7,945 nucleotides of DNA, from the NCBI GenBank assembly GCA_030424825.1, contig JAUHWE010000186.1:1-7945 (forward strand), given 5' to 3'. Numbering within the stretch: the stretch's first letter is position 1; every line of letters begins with the position of its first letter. Positions 1-5,454 of this stretch are shown piece by piece. The position numbers and the translations under genes are program-made. A model generated the notes under the pieces. That model did not search any database and was not told the origin of the DNA. It was given only the letters and a program-made list of their open reading frames with translations. Origin of the DNA: Verrucomicrobiia bacterium (GTDB taxonomy: Bacteria; Verrucomicrobiota; Verrucomicrobiia; Opitutales; Opitutaceae).

Positions 1-46
1 AGTTCCGGAAGTAGTCGTCCAACCTGCTCGGATGAGGCCAACTAAG

Positions 47-75
47 GTAGGGCGAGTGCGTCCCCGCACCGCCGC
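47..75 (+). repeat. REP-like palindromic unit, GTAG type (copy A)
   Basis: This 29-nt unit begins with GTAG (47-50) and continues into an imperfect hairpin: GGCG (51-54) pairs with CGCC (70-73) and TGCG (57-60) pairs with CGCA (65-68), with loop TCCC. It ends in GCCGC. A GTAG tetranucleotide next to a bulged hairpin is the known layout of REP sequences mobilised by RAYT (TnpA-REP) transposases. It is the same subtype as the minus-strand unit at 3550-3578, with only four mismatches over 32 aligned bases including the flanking AAG. Confidence 0.6.
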
Positions 76-79
76 AAGG

Positions 80-106
80 GTGGGGCTCGACGGCCCGGCG
101 AGCCGC
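80..106 (+). repeat. REP-like palindromic unit (copy A2, GTGG variant)
   Basis: This second unit of 27 nt follows copy A in the same orientation after 4 nt. It starts GTGG instead of GTAG. Its hairpin pairs GGCTCG (84-89) with CGAGCC (99-104), interrupted by one A/G mismatch and closed by two further CG pairs, and it ends GCCGC. The shared length, ends and internal pairing make it a diverged member of the same family. Confidence 0.5.
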
Positions 107-130
107 ACAAGATATTAATTCTCGCCCAGC

Positions 131-196
131 GCGGCATAGCGCCATTCGACAAGCTCATGGTCCTGAGGCTCTCGAACGGACAAGCGCGAGCCCTGC
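131..196 (-). repeat. REP-like unit interrupted at its hairpin tip (copy B)
   Basis: Positions 131-142 read GCGGCATAGCGC and 184-196 read GCGCGAGCCCTGC. Joined, they closely match the intact minus-strand unit at 3516-3542, in which the same two arms are separated by only two bases (GA). Here 41 bases (143-183) occupy that loop position, so the unit appears to have been split exactly at the hairpin apex. The GTAG end has decayed to GCAG when read on the minus strand. Confidence 0.5.
143..183. repeat. Palindromic insert nested in REP copy B
   Basis: The core at 145-176 is an imperfect palindrome. Arm TTCGACAAGCTCA (145-157) and arm TGAGGCTCTCGAA (164-176) pair at 10 of 13 positions around TGGTCC. 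From memory, TTCGACAAGCTCA-type palindromes are common dispersed intergenic repeats in many bacteria, but I could not verify this. GCGC borders the insert on both sides (139-142 and 184-187). That could be a 4-bp target duplication, or simply the two arms of the interrupted hairpin. Confidence 0.45.
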
Positions 197-282
197 GATA
201 AGGTGAAAATGTTCATTCTCGGTAGAGGATTGTGGAAACTGATCGCTTGCGTGTGGATCCCCTTGGTCTAGTTTTCCGGGTT

Positions 283-1788
283 ATGTTTGATACCCTGATT
301 GGACCGAGAATCGGCTCTTTATTCGTGATCTTGCTTGGCCTCGCGGGCAACGTTTGGGGCGATTCGGAATCGAAGCCGAATGTTCTATTGCTCCTGGTCG
401 ACGACCTCAAGCCCACGCTGGGATGCTATGGAGACCCCGTAGCGGTCAGCCCGAATATCGACCGGCTGGCGGCGATGGGAACTCGCTTTGATCTCGCTTA
501 CTGCAATCAATCCGTCTGCATGGCGTCGCGTTACAATTTGATGTTAGGGAGCCGCTCCTCGTCGACGGGTTTCTATTCGTTCGGTACACAGTTCCGCGAT
601 GTCTATCCCAATGCGGTTACGCTTCCACAGTACTTTATGAATCATGGCTATGTGACTCATTCTATGGGGAAGGTATTTCATATTGGTCATGGCAATACGA
701 ACGATGATGCCTCTTGGAGCGTCCCGCACTTGAAGGACAAGGTAATCGAATACGTTCTGCCTGAAAGCACCCATCGCCAACTGACGCGCGAAGAAGCTTT
801 GTTCACAAACGAGTTCAGCCGACCCATCAAAAGCTTGCCTCGCGGAGCGGCTTGGGAGAACGCCGACGTGCTTGACGAAGCCTATGCGGATGGCCGAATC
901 GCGACTCACGCGGTAGATCGCTTGCGATCGCTTTCTGAAGATTCGGATCAGCCCTTTTTTCTAGCCGTTGGTTTTGTGCGTCCGCATTTGCCTTTTTCCG
1001 CGCCTCGTAAGTATTGGGAAATGTATGACCGGGACGCACTGCCAATGCCGGAATTTGAAAAGGCCCCGGAAGGGGCTCCGGAGTTCGCCGTCAAAAGAGG
1101 CGGGGAGATAACCGCGTTTAAACCCGTTCCGCTGGATACCGTCGTTTTTGAGGATGACCTGAAGCGCGATTTGATTCACGGATACTATGCCAGCGTCAGC
1201 TACATGGATGCCCAGTTGGGTCGAGTACTCGATGAGGTCGAAGCGCTTGGTTTGGATAAGAATACGATTATCGTGCTGTGGGGCGACCACGGCTGGCATT
1301 TGGGAGATCATGGTTCTTGGACGAAGCATTCGAATCACGAGCAAGCGAACCGAATCCCAATCATCATCCACGCGCCGGGAGTCACCAAGCCAGGCACGAG
1401 TACTCTGCAATTGGCGGAAACCGTGGATCTCTACCCCACGCTTGCCTCTCTTGCTGGGTTGTCGCGGCCGAAGGCGCCTCAGCCGATAGATGGGGTGGAT
1501 TTGACTCCGGTCTTGAAGAACCCGAGAAAGCGGATTCGTGAATACGCCTATCATTCGTACAGTAGAGGAGGCTACTTGGGAAGAGCGATTCGAACGGAGC
1601 GTTATCGTCTGGTCCAGTGGGAGCCTCATTCTGGCGGGAAAATTGAGTATGAACTTTACGACTACGAAAAGGATCCCTTGGAAACCAGAAATCTCGCAGT
1701 TTCTGAGCCCGACGTTCTTGCGCGGATGATCAGGCTGCTCGATCAGGAGCCCCCTGCAAAACAGCAGGTGAAAAAGAACAGGAAGTAG
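283..1788 (+). CDS. Secreted iduronate-2-sulfatase-like sulfatase
   Basis: Predicted exported type I sulfatase that hydrolyses sulfate esters on a glycan; the exact substrate cannot be read from sequence. From ATG 283 it is 501 aa. Residues 1-26 look like a signal peptide (hydrophobic core FVILLGLAG, possible cleavage after VWG). The family's metal and active-site residues are present: D40-D41, the formylglycine cysteine C79 in CMASR, K130 and H133 in GKVFH, H235 in FVRPHLPF, D335-H336 in WGDHGWHLGDHG, and K348. The C-terminal ELYDYEKDP segment is typical of iduronate-2-sulfatase-like enzymes (probably SulfAtlas S1_7). The cysteine motif has Ala where Pro is usual. The frame is open further up to GTG 232, which is close behind AGAGGA (224-229). 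I prefer ATG 283 because the longer form would put about 28 residues before the signal core. Family is sure; start and substrate are not. Confidence 0.9.
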   Translation: MFDTLIGPRIGSLFVILLGLAGNVWGDSESKPNVLLLLVDDLKPTLGCYGDPVAVSPNIDRLAAMGTRFDLAYCNQSVCMASRYNLMLGSRSSSTGFYSFGTQFRDVYPNAVTLPQYFMNHGYVTHSMGKVFHIGHGNTNDDASWSVPHLKDKVIEYVLPESTHRQLTREEALFTNEFSRPIKSLPRGAAWENADVLDEAYADGRIATHAVDRLRSLSEDSDQPFFLAVGFVRPHLPFSAPRKYWEMYDRDALPMPEFEKAPEGAPEFAVKRGGEITAFKPVPLDTVVFEDDLKRDLIHGYYASVSYMDAQLGRVLDEVEALGLDKNTIIVLWGDHGWHLGDHGSWTKHSNHEQANRIPIIIHAPGVTKPGTSTLQLAETVDLYPTLASLAGLSRPKAPQPIDGVDLTPVLKNPRKRIREYAYHSYSRGGYLGRAIRTERYRLVQWEPHSGGKIEYELYDYEKDPLETRNLAVSEPDVLARMIRLLDQEPPAKQQVKKNRK

Positions 1789-1822
1789 GACGCCCCTACA
1801 GAAAAATCCCCGACACAATCTC

Positions 1823-1903
1823 AAGGTAGGGCAACGCCCTCCGGGCGTGCCGCACAAGGGGATCATATAAGCGCGGCACGCCCGGAGGGCGTTGCCCTAC
1901 CTT
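1823..1903. repeat. BIME-like pair: perfect 31-bp inverted repeat of two REP units (E and F)
   Basis: Arms 1823-1853 and 1873-1903 are exact reverse complements over 31 bp, separated by 19 nt. Each arm is itself a REP unit: GTAG (1826-1829 on plus; complement at 1897-1900) followed by a bulged hairpin in which ACGCCC pairs with GGGCGT around TCC and GGC pairs with GCC, ending GCCGC. The layout matches a bacterial interspersed mosaic element. It lies 35 nt after the first sulfatase stop and is followed by a short T-run (CTTTTC), so it could also end or stabilise that transcript. The absence of any mismatch suggests a recent origin or ongoing correction. Confidence 0.75.
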
Positions 1904-2038
1904 TTCGAAATTTAGAACTAGGCAAGCCGCGACGGAATGTTTAGCTATTGTCTTTCAAACATCCCGAACGCGGAGCGTTTAGACGTTCGCTAACCTTTTT
2001 TATTCGCTGCAAGTGATGGTTTTGTTTTTCCTGGTTCC

Positions 2039-3496
2039 ATGCTCCGAACCTCGACTTTGATTTCCCTTATTTTTTTCTTCTGTCTTTGCAGTTCTTCACA
2101 CTCCGCTTCCAAGCCGAATATTCTTTTTATCGTTAGTGATGACCTGACAGCTTGTTTGGGATCGTACGGAAACGAGATATGCCAAACGCCCAATCTGGAT
2201 CGGCTCGCAAGGGAAGGGGTGCAGTTCGATAGGGCGTATTGCCAATACCCGGTTTGCGGGGCGTCAAGAGCTTCGTTTATGAGTGGGCTTTATCCCAAGC
2301 GAAATGGAATGATGGGCAATAGCTACACGATTGGCAGCTATCGGGCGATGAATCCGAAACTGGCAGACCATCCCAGCATGGGAGGTTTTCTACGGCGAAA
2401 TGGATACGTTTCGATTCGGGTATCAAAAATCTACCATATGGGTGTTCCGGGTGGAATTGAGTCAGGGGACGCGGGCGGCGACGATCCAGACTCATGGGAC
2501 CGGGCATTCAACGTGATGGCGCCTGAAACCGCGAGCCCAGGAGTGCTTGAATTACTCTCGCCCAGAAGGGCCCACTATGGATCGAACTTTGCCCGGATCA
2601 TCGTTCCGGATGATGAAATCGAAACCCAGGCCGATGCGCTCACGGCATCGCAAGCCATCGCCATTCTGGATAGTCGAGCCCGCGATGGGGAGCATTCGAA
2701 ATTTGTCCGACCCGATGAACCGTTTTTCTTAGCGGTGGGATTTGTGCGTCCCCATGTGCCCTTGGTCGCCCCGAAGTCTATGTTCGATCTGTACGATGAA
2801 GACGCGATTCCATTGCCCTATGTGCCGGAAGGCGACTTGGACGATTTGCCCGAACCAGCAGCTGCCATGGCCAACGAGGGTCGTTATTGGTTGAGCGAAA
2901 AACAGCAGAGGCAATCGATTGCCGCTTACTACGCGAGCGTCACCTATATGGATCAACAGGTAGGAAGACTGCTAGACGCTCTCGACCGATTGGGTCAACG
3001 GGAGAACACGATCGTCATTTTTACCTCAGATCATGGATACAATCTGGGAGAGCACACCATGTGGCAGAAATTGAGTTTGTTTGAGGAAAGCGCTCGCGTG
3101 CCGCTCTTGATTTCAGCCCCCGGTTTTGAAAAATCGGCAGGGAAAAAAGCCCAGGGGCTTGTCGAGCTCGTTGATCTGTATCCCACTCTCTTGGATTTAA
3201 CAGGCTTGCAGGAAAAGGGCCCCACTAATTTGGATGGAATCAGTCTGCGTCCGTTGCTTGAGAATCCAGAATCGAAGGGTAAAAAGAAAATGGCCTACAC
3301 CGTGACCCGCAGTTTGGGCGAGTCGATACGCACCGACCGATATCGCTATAATCGCTGGGGCGGGAAGGGCGAGGAGCTTTACGATCACCAAACGGATCCA
3401 AAGGAGTTCACGAATCTAGCAGGAATGGAGCAGCATTCGGATACGCTCAAGCGCATGCGTGCTTTGCTGGAAGCGAAAAACGAGGGGTTGCAGTAG
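2039..3496 (+). CDS. Secreted iduronate-2-sulfatase-like sulfatase, second copy
   Basis: Predicted exported sulfatase of 485 aa, related to its upstream neighbour but well diverged, so not a recent tandem duplicate. Residues 1-23 form a signal peptide (LISLIFFFCLC core, likely cut near HSA/SKPN). A cysteine sits in the core, but the surrounding residues do not make a good lipobox. Key residues: D34-D35, formylglycine cysteine C73 in CGASR, K130 and H133 in SKIYH, H239 in FVRPHVP, D331-H332 in SDHGYNLGEH, K344. The C-terminus has the usual EELYDHQTDPKEFTNL segment. As in the first sulfatase, Ala replaces Pro in the cysteine motif. The 250-nt gap with a large inverted repeat argues that the two genes are transcribed separately. 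No Shine-Dalgarno sequence precedes ATG 2039. The glycan substrate is unknown. Confidence 0.92.
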   Translation: MLRTSTLISLIFFFCLCSSSHSASKPNILFIVSDDLTACLGSYGNEICQTPNLDRLAREGVQFDRAYCQYPVCGASRASFMSGLYPKRNGMMGNSYTIGSYRAMNPKLADHPSMGGFLRRNGYVSIRVSKIYHMGVPGGIESGDAGGDDPDSWDRAFNVMAPETASPGVLELLSPRRAHYGSNFARIIVPDDEIETQADALTASQAIAILDSRARDGEHSKFVRPDEPFFLAVGFVRPHVPLVAPKSMFDLYDEDAIPLPYVPEGDLDDLPEPAAAMANEGRYWLSEKQQRQSIAAYYASVTYMDQQVGRLLDALDRLGQRENTIVIFTSDHGYNLGEHTMWQKLSLFEESARVPLLISAPGFEKSAGKKAQGLVELVDLYPTLLDLTGLQEKGPTNLDGISLRPLLENPESKGKKKMAYTVTRSLGESIRTDRYRYNRWGGKGEELYDHQTDPKEFTNLAGMEQHSDTLKRMRALLEAKNEGLQ

Positions 3497-3515
3497 TTGG
3501 GTGAAAGTGTCCAAC

Positions 3516-3542
3516 GCGGCATAGCGCGAGCGCTAGCCCTAC
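3516..3542 (-). repeat. REP-like palindromic unit (copy C)
   Basis: Read on the minus strand, this 27-nt unit is GTAGGGC followed by T, then AGCGC-TC-GCGCT, then AT and GCCGC, giving an almost ideal bulged hairpin. It is the intact reference for the interrupted unit at 131-196 and differs from the unit at 4260-4286 at four positions. It starts 20 nt after the stop codon of the second sulfatase. Confidence 0.65.
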
Positions 3543-3549
3543 GGGCAGT

Positions 3550-3578
3550 GCGGCGGAGCGGGGATGCTCTCGCTCTAC
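3550..3578 (-). repeat. REP-like palindromic unit (copy D)
   Basis: This 29-nt unit lies in direct orientation next to copy C, 7 nt away. On the minus strand it begins GTAGAGCGAG, has a CCCC-containing loop and ends GCCGC. It is the closest relative in the window of copy A (47-75), but its hairpin pairing is weaker. Confidence 0.55.
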
Positions 3579-3596
3579 CTTGTTTTTCGAATTTGA

Positions 3597-3697
3597 ATCG
3601 GCTCTAGTACCGACATCGTCAGTTAAACCTGTTGGCCCAATGGGCCACCTATTTGCTCCGCAGGAGCAACTAGCGAAGCGATGTTAATATCGGCTCT
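3597..3697. repeat. Double-hairpin element flanked by 9-bp direct repeats
   Basis: ATCGGCTCT occurs at 3597-3605 and again at 3689-3697. The 83 nt between them hold two perfect short hairpins: TGGCCC-aat-GGGCCA (3633-3647) and TTGCTCC-gca-GGAGCAA (3653-3669). They lie between the convergent second sulfatase and folA. The direct repeats resemble a target-site duplication, so this may be a small non-autonomous element. Alternatively, the hairpins may simply mark the 3' ends of the two transcripts. No T-run follows either hairpin on either strand, so neither is a standard intrinsic terminator. Confidence 0.4.
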
Positions 3698-3720
3698 TAC
3701 CCTCTCGTCCTTGGGTGTGC

Positions 3721-4194
3721 CTATTTTCGCACGTACTTCCGTATTTGGAATTCGGATTCATTTCTTAGAACTGAATCTAGCTGGAACTGGTCTTCGAATT
3801 TCGGAAAGAAGGTGTCGCCTTCGACGGTGCGTTTGACGAGTGTGAGGTAGAGTTCTTGACAGCGGGGGAGGGCTTGTCGGTAGATTTCGGCTCCACCGCA
3901 AATCCAGATCGGATCCGTGTATTCCCGCTGGTCAATTGCCTCGATGCTGTCCAGTAGGTCAACGCCTGCAGGGAGTTCAGGTCGAGAGCGGCTGACCACG
4001 GCCGTTTTGCGTCCGGGTAGCGGACGTCCGATGCTGTCCCAGGTTTTTCGCCCCATAATGAGAACACCGCCCATCGTTGCTTCTTTGAACCACTTGAAAT
4101 CTTCCGAAATCCGCCAAGGAATGTCATTGCCGTTGCCGATGACGCGGTTTTCGCTCATGGCGGCAATCGCTTTCCAAGGTTGGCTTTGAGACAT
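3721..4194 (-). CDS. folA: Dihydrofolate reductase
   Basis: Cytoplasmic NADPH-dependent reduction of 7,8-dihydrofolate to tetrahydrofolate. At 157 aa it is the usual bacterial length. Visible motifs: N-terminal IAAMSENRVIGNGNDIPW (10-27), with the Met-20-loop region; the catalytic acid D32 in SEDFKWF, equivalent to E. coli D27 by alignment by eye; the cofactor-binding MGRKTWDSIGRPLPGR (47-62); ICGGAEIYRQAL (98-109), the conserved Gly-Gly segment; and GDTFFPKF (126-133). All expected active-site positions are present, so the enzyme should work. It lies 95 nt downstream of thyA on the same strand. ThyA produces the dihydrofolate that this enzyme recycles. No Shine-Dalgarno sequence precedes the start, and a REP pair occupies the leader region. 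Confidence 0.97.
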   Translation of the reverse strand: MSQSQPWKAIAAMSENRVIGNGNDIPWRISEDFKWFKEATMGGVLIMGRKTWDSIGRPLPGRKTAVVSRSRPELPAGVDLLDSIEAIDQREYTDPIWICGGAEIYRQALPRCQELYLTLVKRTVEGDTFFPKFEDQFQLDSVLRNESEFQIRKYVRK

Positions 4195-4209
4195 GATTTG
4201 GGTTGTTTC

Positions 4210-4286
4210 GTAGGGCTGTCGCTTGCGGCATGCCGCGTTGCAGTGTTATCTTTGGGAATGCGGCACAGTGCGAGCGCTGGCCCTAC
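4210..4286. repeat. BIME-like inverted REP pair between thyA and folA (copies G and H)
   Basis: A plus-strand unit (4210-4236, GTAGGGC ... GCCGC) and a minus-strand unit (4260-4286, GTAGGGC on the minus strand) face each other across 23 nt. Each forms its own small hairpin. The two arms also share enough sequence to pair with one another. The pair begins 4 nt beyond the thyA stop codon and ends 16 nt before the folA start, so it nearly fills the intercistronic space. It would be transcribed in any thyA-folA message and could affect its stability or the relative expression of folA. Confidence 0.65.
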
Positions 4287-4289
4287 ACA

Positions 4290-5090
4290 TTAAACAGAAA
4301 TTGGAGCTTTGATACTCGGGTAGGGATCGTAGTCGACTAGCTCGAAGTCGTCAAAAGTGAAGTCCCCGATGTTTTTGATATCTGGATTGATCCGCATGGT
4401 GGGCAATTCCCGAGGTTCGCGTTCAAGCTGGAGTTTGGCCTGATCCAGATGGTTCTTGTAGAGATGCAGGTCGCCGAATGTGTGTACGAACTCACCGGCT
4501 TTTAGACCGCAGGCTTGAGCGACCATGAGAGTCAGAAGCGCGTAGCTGGCGATATTGAAAGGAACACCCAGAAACAGGTCGGCGCTCCGCTGGTAGAGTT
4601 GGCAGGACAATTCGCCCCGTTCGGTGTCAACGTAGAATTGGAAAAGGCTGTGACACGGCGGGAGGGCCATCAAGTGAAGCTCGCCCGGATTCCAGGCGCT
4701 GACCATCAGGCGTCGGCTCGTGGGATGGGTCTTGATCTGTTCGATGACCTGTTCGATCTGGTTGATGCTGCCGCCTTCGGGAGTCTTCCAGTCCGTCCAT
4801 TGGGCACCGTAGACGCGACCTAGGTCTCCGTTCTCGTCTGCCCATTCGTCCCAGATGGTGACTCGATTGTCGTTGAGGTACTTGACGTTGGTATCGCCTT
4901 TTAGAAACCACAGAAGTTCGTGAATGATAGACCTCAAGTGAAGCTTCTTAGTGGTGAGGCAGGGGAATCCTTTGCGAAGGTCGAATCGAGACTGGGCGCC
5001 AAAAACGGAGTAGGTTCCGGTTCCTGTCCGGTCATCGCGATAGTGGCCGTTGTCGAGAACGTGTTGGAGCAGGTCGAGATATTGCTTCAT
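4290..5090 (-). CDS. thyA: Thymidylate synthase
   Basis: Cytoplasmic synthesis of dTMP from dUMP using methylene-tetrahydrofolate as one-carbon donor and reductant, yielding dihydrofolate. The 266-aa product aligns by eye along its whole length with E. coli ThyA (264 aa); the extra two residues lie in VDTERGELS. Catalytic and binding residues are intact: R21 in DRTGTGT, R126-R127 in [11 protein letters not shown], nucleophile C146 in [10 protein letters not shown]168 and D171 in [15 protein letters not shown]179, and H209-Y211 in DLHLYKNH. The C-terminus IKAPISV matches the mobile tail that closes over the substrate (IKAPVAI in E. coli). This is the folate-dependent ThyA type, not the flavin-dependent ThyX, consistent with the neighbouring folA. 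The start MKQYL is the family's normal N-terminus. The 20 nt before it are pyrimidine-rich, without a Shine-Dalgarno sequence. Confidence 0.98.
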   Translation of the reverse strand: MKQYLDLLQHVLDNGHYRDDRTGTGTYSVFGAQSRFDLRKGFPCLTTKKLHLRSIIHELLWFLKGDTNVKYLNDNRVTIWDEWADENGDLGRVYGAQWTDWKTPEGGSINQIEQVIEQIKTHPTSRRLMVSAWNPGELHLMALPPCHSLFQFYVDTERGELSCQLYQRSADLFLGVPFNIASYALLTLMVAQACGLKAGEFVHTFGDLHLYKNHLDQAKLQLEREPRELPTMRINPDIKNIGDFTFDDFELVDYDPYPSIKAPISV

Positions 5091-5170
5091 GGAAAGGGAG
5101 AAAGTGTTTCCTCTCAGGTTACGAGCGTCGATGAAATTTCGATCAGAAGCTGAATTTTATTGGATCGGAG

Positions 5171-5407
5171 CTAGGAAGCGGTTGGCCCCGCTACTAGGTA
5201 AGCGTTTCCTTCGTACTCGATGGTATCGCCGTGGGAAATCTTGCGCCGCTTCCGGGTTTCGATTTCCCCGTTCACTTTGACGCGTTCGTTCACAATGACC
5301 TGTTTGGCTTCGCCGCCGCTGGATACCAGTCCCTCGAACTTCAGAATTTGGCAGAGTTCAATCACTTCAGATTGAATGGTAATCGTGGTTGGCGAAATGG
5401 ATGACAT
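5171..5407 (-). CDS. Small S4-domain RNA-binding protein (YbcJ-like)
   Basis: A 78-aa protein consisting almost entirely of one S4 domain. Residues about 15-72 follow the pattern of E. coli YbcJ and Bacillus YaaA/RlbA (COG2501): VIELCQILKFEGLVSSGGEAK, then KVNGEIETRKRRKISHGDTI. The basic patch ETRKRRK (50-56) matches ETRKRCK in YbcJ. Such proteins bind structured RNA and have been linked to ribosome assembly, but the exact role is poorly known. It lies 47 nt downstream of the PDZ gene and 80 nt upstream of thyA on the same strand. No other in-frame start gives a better N-terminus, and no Shine-Dalgarno sequence is visible. Family assignment is good; the reason for its place beside thyA is unknown. 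Confidence 0.88.
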   Translation of the reverse strand: MSSISPTTITIQSEVIELCQILKFEGLVSSGGEAKQVIVNERVKVNGEIETRKRRKISHGDTIEYEGNAYLVAGPTAS

Positions 5408-5454
5408 GCGGTGTCGAGCAGAGACCTCTCGAGCGGTCCTGTCGATAGGGAAAT

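Noticed and set aside
1..282. CRISPR array or attachment site in the repeat-rich left end
   Set aside because: The repeats are imperfect, palindromic, of both orientations and irregularly spaced; no constant direct repeat with unique spacers and no tRNA or integrase is seen.
961..1866. Long minus-strand open frame (301 codons) opposite the first sulfatase
   Set aside because: It is antisense to a clear sulfatase, its product is rich in Arg and Pro without a recognisable domain, and it overlaps the repeat region; a shadow of the real gene.
1967..1979. Hairpin AACGC-gga-GCGTT before the second sulfatase as terminator or operator
   Set aside because: Only five base pairs, and the nearest T-run begins about 18 nt later; too weak to call, although GC-rich motifs of this sort may be part of another dispersed repeat.
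283..3496. Sulfatases 1 and 2 as a recent tandem duplication
   Set aside because: They share family motifs but differ over most of their length, including signal peptides and mid-regions, so an old divergence or separate acquisition is more likely.
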